Shown here: positions 11,401 to 22,075 of the stretch, in pieces
Position numbering within the stretch: the first letter of the stretch is position 1
How the letters are laid out: each line of letters starts with the position of its first letter
Assembly: GCA_030142905.1 (NCBI GenBank)
Contig: JASJOG010000006.1
Span: 2,553,501 to 2,617,500, forward strand
DNA: 64,000 bases
Direction: 5' to 3'
Source of the DNA: Heliopora coerulea
Lineage: Eukaryota; Cnidaria; Anthozoa; Scleralcyonacea; Helioporidae
Program-made: the position numbers and the translations under genes
Notes under the pieces: generated by a model
Database searches by the model: none
What the model saw: only the letters and a program-made list of their open reading frames with translations
Told to the model about the DNA's origin: nothing

Positions 11401-14400
11401 TATCTAATCTATGCATAATAATGAAATAATAAGCATATTACAATCGAATAGAGCAATCAACATTAAAAAAGTATTAAGAAGGATATCCAAAAATATAGTA
11501 AAAATGACATAAAAATAACGTAATTTAAGTAAATAAAGTTAAATTTAAAAATAATATTTTATCTTATTTTTAAAAGTAATAATCGATGAAGCATTCTTGA
11601 TATCTGCAGGAAGGTCATTATAATCCTTAGCTCTGGCAAATCTAAAAGTTCTTTTCCTAAGTTCTCTTTTAACTCTAGGTAACAAAAAATTATCTTTGAA
11701 TCTTGTATTAAATTTATGAACGTTAGAATTTTTCGTAAAATAATTATTAAAATAAGAGGGAACACCATTATTTAATATTTTAAAAATAAGAACACATCGA
11801 TGAATCGTCCTTCTAGTAAAAAGGTTCAGCATTGATTCTTCTAATGACAATACGTGCTGCTCGATTTTGTAATCGTTGCAATTCTTTATTAAATGTTTCT
11901 GAAAGCACTTCCCAACTAGTATCGGCATAAATGTTCACTAAAGATTTACCGGGCGGAAATCTTAGACGTAAAATGAAGATGAGAGCCCAGCTCAAAATTC
12001 GGAGATGTGATGTTATCACACCCAGGAATTAGACAGAAACACACGAATGAAGTTTAATTGAAGTTCACTGACGTTTCGTTGCCGACGCGCAACAAGTTCA
12101 GGGACCTCAGAATGAAATATATGATAGGATGAGCACATTCTCAACTTAGAGAATTTTTTGTTAACAATGGTTACCCCGTGGCTCTTTTTGACCGCTGCTT
12201 AAGTATTTTTCTCGACAAGATCTTTTCTCCTCCTATTATCAACATCACTGTCCCTAAACGCGTTGTCTATTTGTGCCACCCTTTTACTGGTACTCATTCT
12301 TTACAAATCCGAACCAAGCTTATCAAACTTGTTTCTTCCTGCTTCCCTCAAATAGACTTCCGTGTCGTATTAAAACCTGGTAAACGTCTTTCAACCTTCT
12401 TCCAGTTCAAAGACCCTATTCCCAGGTTTCTGAAATCGCATGTAGTTTATCAAGTTAAGAGACAATGCTGCGCAGCGTTGTATATTGAGCAAACACGCCG
12501 TCACTTACACATGCGTATTTCAGAACACATAGGAATTTCGTCTTTGACTGACAAGAAAGTTTTACATTGTTCACGTTCTAGTATTCTTACACGTTTAACC
12601 CAAACTAGCCACTCCATCTCCTTTCATTACTTCTCTATTCTTTCTTCTTGCAATTCACCCCCTGAATTACTTATCAGAGAAAGTCTCCTCATCAATAAAC
12701 ATAAACCTTCTCTTAATGAAAACGTCACTTCCGTTCCGCTTGCCTTATTTTAATTCTCTCCTTCCTCTACTTGTCTCGTCTCATCTTTCACCTTCGTTAT
12801 TCTCATTGGCTTTAGTCTTAATGTGATACCTTTTGTAAATATAATTACCTTAATATTTCGATCTGTTAATTACTTTGAAAATGTTGCGCATCGGAAACGA
12901 AACGTCAGTGAACTTCAATTAAACTTCATTCGTGTGTTTCTGTCTAATTCCTGTGTGTGATGACATTACATCTCCGAATTTTGAGCTCGGCTCTCATCTT
13001 CATTTTACGTCTGGTATCGACATTTTCAAAAACCGGCTGAATAATAGTATTACACACGTTCTTTTCAGCTTCAAGAGTCAAACAATGTCTGATTCGAAAA
13101 AGCATACACAAACGTTTTGCCACCTTTTTTGCAGTTGATTCCACATGTTCTTGCCATGTCATATATTGGTCTAGCATAACACAGAGGTATTTAAATTTTA
13201 TTCAACTTTAATGAAATTAGGGGAGTGGCTGCATTAATGTTTGAAGGGCAGGCAAGTAAAAAAGTTAAGTGTCGGGCAAAAACTAAGTTAACACTAGCTT
13301 GCATGGCAAACATACGATGACTTGCATGTTTAGGAGGGCCTCAGCGGGCTCAATTACTTACTTCATTGTCTTCCACTTCAATCAACATTTTTGAGAGTGA
13401 AATTCTTGACTCATAAGATGGTGGCGAAGCCTGAACAATATACATAATGATGTGAGATTATGAACTGACGCAGGTACAAATATCCACAAGTATTATCAAG
13501 TCAATCTAAAAAGAATGAATAAAATAAACCTGAATCGACGAGTCTTCGCAGGTTTTCCATAAGTTCAAGCTTTTTTTCAACATCTTCTTAGCTTCCTAAA
13601 TTACACGTACTTAGATTTAAAGTTTGGCCCATTGTAGACCATTTTATTCTCGCTATTGTCAAAATGTCATTCTCTGTCAACTTTCGTCAGGTATTATGCC
13701 TAATTCCACAATTTAGGCGCCCACGACAGGAATGGGTAAGATGATTGTTTACGCCCTGAGTGGATTTTCAACTAAGTCAATGCAGCAAACTATAGCACAG
13801 TGATTCATAAATCAGGTCAGGTCATTTTCAGTTTCCCGAATTGGGTTTAATTGTACAGCTTCACAGAATGAAGAATCTTGACATTAAATCCACTCCTGTC
13901 AAAAAGAATCCCCATTTTATCCAACTTGTGTTTCCACCGACTTTGATAAACAATGTGGCAATGAGCTATGAAGTGCGATAAGTAATGATGTTCAGTGAAA
14001 TAACTAAAAGCATTTCCATTGAGAAAGTGTTATGAACTTGATCCACCCACCCAGTGGGGTAGCAAAAGGGAGGGGGTTCGGGGGGTTCAACTCCCCCATA
14101 GCGACAACGAGCTTGAGTTTCCAGTTCAATAACGAGCTACAAGACAGTAACACAATCTAGCCAGCTTTGATTTGTGAACTTGAAACCGCTCTCGGCGTCG
14201 GGATAGATTGTCGATACGACTTATCTGAAGTGCTGAAGTGAGGATGTGAACGTAGATTAATGATGTAATTGTGGAAGCTTGGTTATTATGTTCTTAATAC
14301 GCACGCTCTCAAGCTGTTCTCTCAGAAAAACTTTCTGAGTCCCTGACGGGAATCGAACCCGTAACCTTCTGATCGCCGGTGAGACGCTCTAACCGTTGAG

Positions 14401-17400
14401 CTACAAAGATCTCAGATGGTGAGCGAACCATCTATACGAACCAGTACATAAATTTAACCTTCGCTCACCATCTGAGTCTTTGTAGCTCAATGGTTAGAGC
14501 ATCTCACCGGCGATCAGATGGTTACGGGTTCGATTCCCGTCAGGGACTCAGAAAGTTTTTTTGAGAGAACAGCTTGAGAGCGTGCGTATTAAGAACATAA
14601 TAACCAAGCTTCCACAATTACATCATTAATTAACACAAAAAATAATAGACGACATATCGAGACTTGCAGACTGGCAGTACATATGTCTACCATCTATACG
14701 AACCAGTACATAAATTTAACCTTCGCTCACCATCTGAGTCTTTGTACCTCAATGGTTAGAGCGTCTCACCAGCGATCAGAAGGTTACGGGTTCGATTCCC
14801 GTCAGGGACTCAGAAAGTTTTTCTGAGAGAACAACTTGAGAGCGTGCGTATTATGAACGTAGATTGTCGGACAAACAGCGCTTGCAGGCTATTGAGAACA
14901 GTCGGGCCAAAATCACAAGACAGTGATGCTTATACACTCAATATTACTTACAGTTTAGTAACATGTTTGAGGAAGTTGATCGTCCAGGTTAGTGTAGTCT
15001 TGAGAAAGACTGTTGGTTGAAGTGACTGACGTTTCGACAGCCTTAGCAGGGGTCATCTTCAGAGTCAAAAGGAGAGTAAATGTCAGACTTTCAAGTTGAA
15101 CCCTGGTAAACTCAAATTAGACCCTGCTTTCTGAAGTTCAGTGAAATACCTTAGTTCGATAACAAAAAAACCCTGGAGTGAAGCGGAAACTGCGACGTCA
15201 TCATTATCTACTCGAGTCTTCTTGTAAAAAACAATTCGGGAAATAAAAGTGAAATAGATTAAATTAGTTGGTTTTAAAAGGCATCGTCGCACGCCTAAAT
15301 CTCGTTTGCCATAACGCTCCGACAACTCTGTAATGTGATAAACTAGTATATAAGAAGGCAGTAATTTTTGCAGTGTTGAAAATTTTGTAGTGGTAAAAGT
15401 TACTCGACATTGATCACCCCCTCCACCCACAAAAAAAATTCCTGGTTACGCGCCTGCACCCACCTCATTCTTCTGTTCGCTCAAGAGGAAGTTGGCCATG
15501 ACTTGATATGCATCGGGATTGCTCGGGTCTTGCTCTATGGCTTTTTCACAATATTCCTTGCAAATATTTTCTGCATCTTCAGCAACACTACAATTTTAAG
15601 GTTCAACTGTGAACGTCAATGCAATTCGTTTTAAGACGAAAAGCCTAAAATTGTCTTAGACTTAATCTCTAGGCAGCAAAATTTCCCAGACGGACTGAAT
15701 TTCCCCTTTTCCATTTCAAATCAGTACAGCCTAAAGGTTGATCTTTCAAGCTGCGATTTTCCGACCTTCGTTCACGCATACATACTCAGCACACACAAAC
15801 TATTTAGGTTATTAGTTTTGAACACCCTTGAAGTAATCGATCGTACTAAAACATAGCATTAGAAATCAGCATTAATTTCTTATGTGAAAGAACAAAATTT
15901 TCTGCACGATTTCATTTAATTTGTCCTTTCTCATGAGTTCCACCTGAGCACTCATAAGAGAAAGAGAAAGTTTATCACAGGTGGAAAACATAGCTTGACG
16001 TTAGACCTACTGCTCGAGGAAAATTCATCCCACAAGAAAAATTCTGCCAAGTTTAAATTAGTTTAAATTATAAATCTGTCCACTTTTCAATATTTGACAG
16101 CAAAGCCCATTTTTTGGCTTCAGCTGTATGACTGTATCCCACCAACAAACTCTCACTCTTAAATAAGGATAATCAGTAATTGTCAAACCGTCTTAAATTA
16201 AGCATTATGCTTAATGTAAGGTTTCAGTTATGATTAGTATTAGGGTCACGACTAGAGTTAGGATTAGGGTTACGACCAGGGTTAGGATTAGGGTTAACCA
16301 ACCTAATCCTAACCCTGATTGTCAACCGCTTACCTGTCAACCCCCGGCGTCAGTGAACCCACTCCTTCCTTCCTAAACGATTACTGGTTATTCGTAATTT
16401 CACAGTGAGACTAAGGCTACATTTACACTACAGCAAAAGTCTTCGGATTCACACTAAAAATGTATTCGGATTCGTTGGTCATTTACGCCGGTAAAAGTAT
16501 CTGGGTTAGTTGCATGTTCGTGTAACTCCTCACAAACTCGGAGTAAATCCTCACAAATGTTACTGAAAGTAACCCTGGATAACCGAAAAATATTTTTCCA
16601 TTTTTTGTTCATTACATTCCCTGATAAAAAAAAAAATGTCCCATTACTAGCTACTTCTGCTGTTATACATAAAAATAACGAAAAAAAACTCTGGACTCTT
16701 AGTTTTTCGAATTCAAAGTATCCAGGTTCCTTTCCGGATTCATATTTATCCGGGATTCGTGTGCAATGCGAAGACTTTTTATACCGGGATTCGCTACTTC
16801 TGTGTAAACGGCTACTTGCAATCCGATAAAAGTTCTCCAGATTACCAACGGATCCGGAGAAATTTGGTCTTGTGTAAACGTAGCCTAAGTTGATCATGCC
16901 GGGTCGTAGCATAAACTATCAATGAGTACGCACAATTTCTTAAATAATGAATTCGCTAAAGGAGTGCGCATGCTGGTTCATACAGTACGTTACGTTAGGA
17001 AACGTTAGGTACCTGTACGGTACTTAAAGGAACAGCATCCAGGACAGGGGTTCTAAAGTTAACTCAATCACATCAAAGAAAATGAGAGCTACAGTTCTCG
17101 GATTTACTTTCGTAGTAACACTTTACCCATAACAAATGGCCCTTACGGGACACTTAGGCAGAATAGTCTAGTTAAAACTTACTGGGTTATCCAATATTAA
17201 AGATAGCTACCTAGTTGACGGATCCATCAAACAAACCTCTACAAGTACATGCGATTTAAAAATACTTTTTTTTTTTTTGACAGAAAGGAATATGAACTAT
17301 ACCAGCAGTCTGTGAGATAAATTTCTGCCAGCGAACAAAAAGCGTCTGAAATGTCCCGATCAGAAATTTCTTCTGATTCCGGATGAGTTGAAGTATCTTC

Positions 17401-20400
17401 ACCATTAATTTCCTGAAAAATTACAAAAATTAATTCGATGGAATCTACAATTAAAAGTCATTGAGTGTGTACATGATCGGTTTTTGATATCTTGTTCAAA
17501 CAAACATTAAATTTAAAAGCATATGTTTAATTGATATTTTAGAATCACTCAAAAGGCAAATTGAAAATACATGAATACAGTACCATAAGAAGCACTGTAA
17601 AAGAAGTCTTTATACTCCTCTAATCCAAATTTCTGTATTAACAGAATTTTTCTGAAATGGAGACAAATTTGAAAGCACTAAAATTTTCTTGTAGTTATTC
17701 TTATGACAGTCCAACCGTTGTGACCTAAGAATTTGAATTGTTAAACAACACAATGATTGCTGAACATATTTCCACATGTTGTTTACTTTTTGAAGCTCCA
17801 TTCAGGATTATTCTAGAACTCTGAAAAAGACTAAATGTAGTTACCAACCCTTTTTTGACCAACCACTTTTTGAGCAATCATCAATTGGATTCCTTTCTTA
17901 AAACATTCAGCTGCCTCTTCTCCATTCAAAAGTTGTCCAAGGCTCATGTATTTGGTATAACCTTTCTCTGGCTCAACTTCTATTGCATGTTTTAAACATT
18001 GATCAGTAATTAAGGAGTCATACTTCTGAAAAAGAATACTTACTTTTAATTTCAGCTGACCAACTTGAATTTCCAATTCTCAAGGAGACACTTTTGACAT
18101 ACTCCATCTTACAATAGTACTAAGTTAGAAGCCTAGGAACTTTCAAAGGTTATTGGACAGGGGTAATGATGCTCCCAATTTTAAGGGGGCTAAAAGTGAT
18201 AAAGACAAATAAATTACATAACATACAGTAACCCTATTTTTTTATAATTGCTGACTCAACCCCTTTGCCCCTTGCAATGCTCTAGACATTTTGTTCTGTC
18301 TACAATACACCACACAATTATATCTAGCTTAGGAAAGGCCCTCAGCACCAAAGCTAAGGAATATCAAAAGGATATATCAGCGGCCTTTTCAGTCTTTCCA
18401 ACTTCCAGAAACACTGAAGCAGCTAAATTTAATGCTTGCTGATTGTCTGGTGACATTTCAACAGCTTGATTACAAAGTTTTTCAGCCAGCTCAAAATTTA
18501 AATTTTCCATACATTCTTCCACCTTCAAAGTTACAAAAAATTTATTCAGCAATTAATCAAAGTCAAAACAAACTAGCAGTCTGATATGTCATATCTAATC
18601 ATTTAAAGTAATAATTACAATAAAATAATAAACAGATGTTTATCAAGAAAAACAAACAATGATTCAGGGAATTTTGGCAAAAAGAGAAATTAGACTTTAA
18701 CTTCTTTCTGTCTTTTTATCAAAACTCACAAGTTCATAATGTTAAGTCATACTGTATCAGGATTTATGGTATACATAGGGTATGTCCATGCTTCAGTAAA
18801 AACATTTGCCAGGTATACCAAGCATTTTGTAAAACATGAATTTATTTAGAGTTGAATGTATTTAGTGAAGTTGATTTCCACAAGCCAATTAAGACTTACT
18901 CTCCAGGGAAACTAAATTCATTTATTATAGGAAGATGCAAACCAGTTACCACCCAGTTATGGGCCTCAGTGAGCTATAGGCATCCAGCAACCTTTTGCAT
19001 AAGGCCAGGAGCCCAAAGAATTGGGGCTAGCCAGGACAACTGCCCCATGGCCCACACCATGGAAAGGGCCCATGCCATGCAAGGGGCCAGTGCTGCCAGA
19101 CATGCCATGCTACTATAATCTGCTAATTTTCTTTAATGATATGGAATAAATTGATTTTAGACATCATAGTTTGAAATAACAATTTGTGATTTGTGATTTA
19201 CAAATCAAATTATGACTTTCATGATCAGAATTTTAGAAAATTCAGGCAAAATCATAAATTGGAATTTTCTGATGTGGCTGGCACACTGCAATAGCTGTGA
19301 TTCTTTGGCATATTTTGTAAGTTGTGACATATTTTTTGAATGTACTCATATTGGAAATTCACCATATTTCTTTGCAGAATTATTGTCTATGCTGTCAAAT
19401 TTGTCTAGTTATAGGAACTTTTTTGTGTAATTATTCAGGTTAATAAACTTGCTGAAGGAAACCAGTATAAATGCTGTAGCCTGTAGCAAAATGGCAAAAT
19501 GATTTCAATTTGATATAAATTCAATGGGTGGAAAAAGGTTTTACTGATTGTAATATATCACACAAATGCAGATTTATAATGTGAGATTTAGAAAATGAGG
19601 TCGAAGGTAAGAACTGTCATTTTAGACTATGAGATGTTTCTGTAAATTTTTTTTGTAAATGAGGCATAACTTGAATGTAACAAATTATAAAAATTCTATT
19701 ACATGCATTATTATTATCAACATGGTAGTATAATCACCATAATTGAACTTTAAAATTTCTGAAAAATTATGAACAATTTTTCAATAATTAATTTGAACCC
19801 TAGACATATTCAAATAATTTAGGACTAAGGCCGTCAGTTTACGTTTAATTTAGTATCCGTTTAAACGGATGTTTCATAAACGTTTAAACGTTTAAACGTT
19901 TGTTTCCAACTAGCACTTACCTCCTGGGGGGTTAAAGACTGGAAGTGGCAAGGGTGTGAAAGCGCAAAATTGGGCACGAAATTTTGAAGCAATGCAAAGT
20001 TAACTTTTTTTGTCAATATGCAATGAACATTAAATAACTTCACAATTTAGCATTTTTATTCAAAAAAATTCAACATGTTTATGTGATCTAGCAGCAAGCA
20101 ACTTCACTTGTGATATACAATATTGCCAGCTGTTGAATACATTCTCTCCGACGGAACAGACGTGGCAGGTATTGCAAGGTATTTCTGCGCCACTTTTGAA
20201 ATTGCTGGGAAATGGGAAGCATTTTCTTTCCACTACTGCAGAGGGTCGGTTCTGTTGTCTGTTTGAGCAGTTTGCAAGTACGCTGCGAACTCATTGACAG
20301 AGTCCTTAGTTGTGTCTGCATTTTCCCTCGCAGTATTTCTCCAAGAACCTGCAAGCAAAAAAGTCCATTCAGGGTGCAGGTTTGGACTTTTTTGCAACTG

Positions 20401-21121
20401 GCCCTTCTTTGACGATCACTGGTGTGATTTATTTTATTTCTTCCCTGATGGCTTCGAAGGGAGCTGCTCTGCTTTCTTGGTCATCAGTGCCCATCAGTGC
20501 CCATCAGTGCCCATCAGTGCATCATCAGTGCCCATCAGTGCATCATCAGTGCAGAACCTGCACTTCAGATCGGAGTCTGTTTTTTTTAAAAGACACAGTA
20601 GCTGGTAAAATGCTATATCACACAATAGCTTTAACCGATTTTAACTTGCATCTATTTTTTATGTACCGGCACGTCTTTGATGCAGACCAAACAGTTCTAT
20701 ACCGCGGCAAAAGAGGCTAGCATTTACTGATGGTTTCACACTATTCTTTCTGGTAGATTACTGAAATACTGAGCATTCTAAAGTTAAACAGTTAAACGTT
20801 TAGTCATTTACTAAACGGATATTGATCTTTCTAAACGTTTAAACATTTAACCGTGACAGCCTTATTTAGGACAGCTAATAAATACGTGTACCATTTAAAC
20901 AATACGAACGATGGTAAAAATTCATCCCAATTATCCCTGCTGCATCTGATGTCAGAAAAATTTAGGCTCCTTGTGACCCTACCTTCCCCCAGGCCCATCT
21001 TGGCTCTCAGCAGCCCTGTGTAAGGCCACAACAAACATTGAACATTTCTGAATACTTGTGGGAAATGGAAGTTTTACCATTAAAATGGATTTTAAAGAAC
21101 ACCCACATTATTAATATCACT

Positions 21122-21183
<62 letters not shown>

Positions 21184-22075
21184 TAGCACTGCTACTGTTG
21201 TTGCTAGTGTTATAATTGCTATTATTATTATTGTGGAAAGTCAGCTCATACGAGCCAATGAGGTCGTTTAGCCCAAATTGCCATATTATACCAAAGTGGG
21301 CACATGTCCCATAAATTATACTGGTATGGCAATCACAAAGTGAAAAACATCGTGAGTAGTTAATGCCATTTTACTATGTTATTGTTGTTGTTGTTGTTAT
21401 TATTATTACAACTCGCACACCACTCAACTAAGGACAGTGGAAGGGGTCTCGGCCTGCTACGGGCTGTATTCATTATGAACAGTATTAATTCGTTTTATCC
21501 GGTTCCAACCTAAAATTTATGCTATATATATAATAAAATATGGAGATTGCGCAGCCAGGTTGAGACATGATTAATTTTGAGACACGTTCTCTGACTAAAT
21601 TTTTTAAATATGCAGGCTTTCGACTACCTAACTGTAGTCTTCGACAGGCAAGAGTGACCTAAATTAATGGCAACACGCACCTATAATTATCTACATGCCA
21701 TTAATTTAGGTCACTCTTGCCTGTCGAAGACTACAGTTAGGTAGTCGAAAGCTTGTATATTTAATAAATTTAGTCAGAGAACGTGTCTCAAAAATAATTA
21801 TATATATAATATATGAAGATGTGTACACAATACCTTAACTACCAAATCATCCACGGAGAGTTTCTCTTCATTACCTTTCCATTCATGTCCTTGTTGTGTT
21901 CCAGGGTAACCATTAACATCTACATTTTATTGCAACATACAGTGTAACACACGTGCAGCAATAACCGTGGATTCACCCATACGACAATAGTTTCTTGACA
22001 AGTAAAACAACCATTGGATCGGTTATGAAACAACATACCTGTCTGATCTTGCTTTCTTCTTTTTCTCTTTCCCAT
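8451..22075 (-). CDS. Acl4-like TPR protein (probable assembly chaperone of RPL4), 11 exons, 368 aa
   Basis: Exons in coding order: 22039-22075, 21834-21919, 18376-18522, 17849-18001, 17303-17412, 15464-15587, 13530-13595, 13362-13430, 10445-10498, 9342-9425 and 8451-8627. They total 1107 nt (368 codons plus stop), with agreeing phases. The N-terminus is basic (MGKRKRRKQDQTD). TPR-type helices follow: FELAEKLCNQAVEMSPDN, AIEVEPEKGYTKYMSLGQLL, FCSLAEIYLTD, YCEKAIEQDPSNPDAYQVMA, KKSLNLW, VLEGLLHEDDEVVQ and VWYLMGWIHYLSGEDDTAV. The acidic, Lys-rich tail ends in TMDTMS. KYMSLGQLL, SLAEIYLTD and LLHEDDEVVQVWYL fit my memory of Acl4-type proteins, which bind nascent Rpl4 and deliver it to pre-ribosomes. 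The family name is from memory; the TPR assignment is firm. Exon 4 has a weak donor (AGG|GTTGGT). The intron after exon 3 looks U12-type. It diverges from YBEY across 134 bp. Confidence 0.85.
10867..11176. mobile_element. MITE with CCAGTCTGTTGCAGGGT inverted ends
   Basis: CCAGTCTGTTGCAGGGT at 10867 is matched by ACCCTGCAACAGACTGG ending at 11176; a second inner pair is GTTGTATGG/CCATACAAC. The 310-bp interior is AT-rich and non-coding. One end also occurs near 48430 beside the same partner repeat, so the two families travel together. No clear target duplication was found. Confidence 0.55.
11964..13012 (+). mobile_element. Truncated PLE with inverted terminal arms, inserted in a LINE
   Basis: Arms 11964 to about 12080 and about 12893-13012 are inverted copies (ACGTAAAATGAAGATGAGAG versus its complement). 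They contain GACGTTTCG boxes from decayed hammerheads; the left one keeps a perfect GTTGC/GCAAC stem II. Between them lies a GIY-YIG frame. The element splits a minus-strand LINE. The LINE sequence on both sides carries a variant of ATGYCGATACYAG, fitting a target-site duplication of about 13 bp. Confidence 0.7.
12178..12753 (+). pseudogene. PLE C-terminal region with GIY-YIG endonuclease, 5' truncated
   Basis: The frame contains FRVVLKPGKRLSTFFQFKDP, SHVVYQVKRQCCAALYIEQT and RRHLHMRISEHIGISSLT, then a run to the stop after NENVTSVPLALF. This is the RT-to-endonuclease linker plus the GIY-YIG nuclease of a PLE. The YIG box reads YIE, replacing a key Gly, so activity is doubtful. The RT itself is missing. 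Confidence 0.8.
14331..14412 (-). pseudogene. tRNA-like repeat, minus copy
   Basis: The minus strand has a D-arm (GCTC/GAGC), an anticodon-like arm with CCGGCGA as the loop, and a perfect T-arm (ACGGG/CCCGT). The 5' acceptor half pairs poorly. The loop lacks the T33 found before anticodons. It is read as a tRNA-derived repeat, not a working tRNA. Confidence 0.55.
14475..14551 (+). pseudogene. tRNA-like repeat, plus copy 1
   Basis: Here the acceptor pairs GTCTTTG with CAGGGAC using several G-U pairs. The anticodon stem TCTCA/TCAGA has one mismatch, and the loop CCGGCGA again lacks T33. The T-arm is perfect. Pol III A and B boxes look intact, so it could be transcribed as a SINE. Confidence 0.55.
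14738..14813 (+). pseudogene. tRNA-like repeat, plus copy 2
   Basis: A direct copy of 14475-14551 with GTACCTC in place of GTAGCTC in the A box, which weakens the D-stem. It has the same flanking CAGAAAGTTTTTCTGAGAGA. Confidence 0.5.
15028..15062 (-). ncRNA. Degenerate hammerhead core in a PLE terminal fragment
   Basis: On the minus strand: CTGAAGA, a partly paired stem II region (GAC...GTC) and GAAACGTC, the usual PLE ending. Stem II has several mismatches, so the copy is probably inactive. Flanking sequence such as CGAAACGTCAGTCACTTC is typical of PLE terminal repeats. Confidence 0.45.
16232..16317 (+). repeat. Interstitial telomere-like repeats
   Basis: Degenerate TTAGGG-type units (TTAGGATTAGGGTTACGACC, GTTAGGATTAGGG) meet an inverted CCTAATCCTAACCCT stretch. 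Animal telomeres are TTAGGG, so this may be a relic of break repair or chance AT/GT expansion. Confidence 0.6.
16415..16885. mobile_element. Harbinger-type MITE with TAA duplication
   Basis: Ends GGCTACATTTACAC and GTGTAAACGTAGCC, flanked by TAA at 16412-16414 and 16886-16888. The 471-bp interior repeats TCCGGATTC-like motifs. The open frames inside are not recognised and are probably chance. It lies in an intron of the Acl4-like gene. Confidence 0.7.
19190..19800. repeat. Dispersed repeat, copy 1 (about 600 bp)
   Basis: Shared blocks include ATTTTCTGATGTGGCTGGCA, TTCACCATATTTCTTTGCA and AAAATTTCTGAAAAATTATG. The same order recurs at 39735-39990 and 41875-42490. No coding signal. Confidence 0.6.
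20094..20300 (-). pseudogene. hAT transposase dimerisation-domain fragment
   Basis: The minus strand reads DPLQ, a stop where Trp is expected, then WKENASHFPAISKVAQKYLA and IPATSVPSERMYSTAGNIV before a second stop. PSERMYSTAGNIV is the hallmark of the hAT C-terminal dimerisation region. The upstream catalytic domain is absent. The in-frame TAG and early end make it non-functional. Confidence 0.82.
20484..20551 (+). repeat. Minisatellite of CCCATCAGTG units
   Basis: CCCATCAGTG and the variant CATCATCAGTG repeat six to seven times in tandem inside the hAT relic. Copy number probably varies between individuals. Confidence 0.85.
21122..21183 (+). repeat. ATC trinucleotide microsatellite
   Basis: About 20 uninterrupted ATC units, followed at 21215-21233 by a shorter ATT run. 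It lies in intron 2 of the Acl4-like gene. Confidence 0.97.
21569..21800. repeat. Fold-back repeat (about 100-bp arms)
   Basis: Arms share GAGACACGTTCTCTGAC and TAACTGTAGTCTTCGACAGG around a short loop near 21680. The GTAGTCGAAAGC end resembles PLE terminal sequences with a decayed hammerhead. It directly precedes coding exon 2 of the Acl4-like gene at 21834-21919. Confidence 0.65.

Larger units (their letters stand above)
11296..13205 (-). mobile_element. 5'-truncated CR1/L2-like LINE, split by a PLE
   Basis: The coding direction is minus. The upstream part (13016-13205) reads FKYLCVMLDQYMTWQEHV, then KKVAKRLCMLFRIRHCLT and IIQPVFEN, the thumb region after the RT core. The downstream part (11545-11927) reads ADTSWEVLSETFNKELQRLQ then NRAARIV, a frameshift, then RCVLIFKILNNGVPSYFNNY and FARAKDYNDLPADIKNA, the usual C-terminus. 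The 3' UTR carries GGGTAGCCC and AAGGCTGG repeats and ends in an ATATGATATGAT-like tail near 11300. It is inactive. Confidence 0.75.
14257..14630. repeat. Large palindrome built from two tRNA-like repeats
   Basis: Left arm 14257-14425 and right arm 14459-14630 are inverted copies. Both hold a tRNA-like core with GTAGCTCAACGGTTAGAGC (A box) and GGGTTCGATTCCCGTC (B box). The arms are separated by a 33-bp loop. A third, direct copy follows at 14691-14868. Confidence 0.8.
19826..20864 (-). mobile_element. hAT transposon relic, 1039 bp, perfect 8-bp TSD
   Basis: Ends TAAGGCCGTCAGTTTACG and its partner (TGACAGCCTTA), flanked by TTTAGGAC on both sides (19818-19825 and 20865-20872). Sub-terminal runs of TAAACGTTTAAACG occur at both ends. 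A transposase C-terminal fragment lies on the minus strand, and a CCCATCAGTG minisatellite at 20484-20551. It lies in intron 2 of the Acl4-like gene. Confidence 0.88.

Noticed and set aside
14475..14551. Functional tRNA gene
   Set aside because: A and B boxes and the T-arm are good, but T33 is absent, the anticodon stem has a mismatch and the acceptor relies on G-U pairs. Three copies in a palindromic array point to a repeat.
15083..15430. 115-codon minus-strand frame
   Set aside because: It lies in the PLE terminal fragment with the degenerate hammerhead and carries no PLE or other protein motif.
18001..18375. AT-AC reading of the minor intron (acceptor TTAC)
   Set aside because: Using that acceptor adds 4 nt and creates an immediate stop; it also lies too close to the branch-site adenosine.
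20310..20720. 136-codon plus-strand frame
   Set aside because: It runs through the CCCATCAGTG minisatellite inside a hAT relic whose real coding strand is minus.
21007..21189. Poly-Met open frame
   Set aside because: It is the minus-strand reading of the ATC microsatellite.
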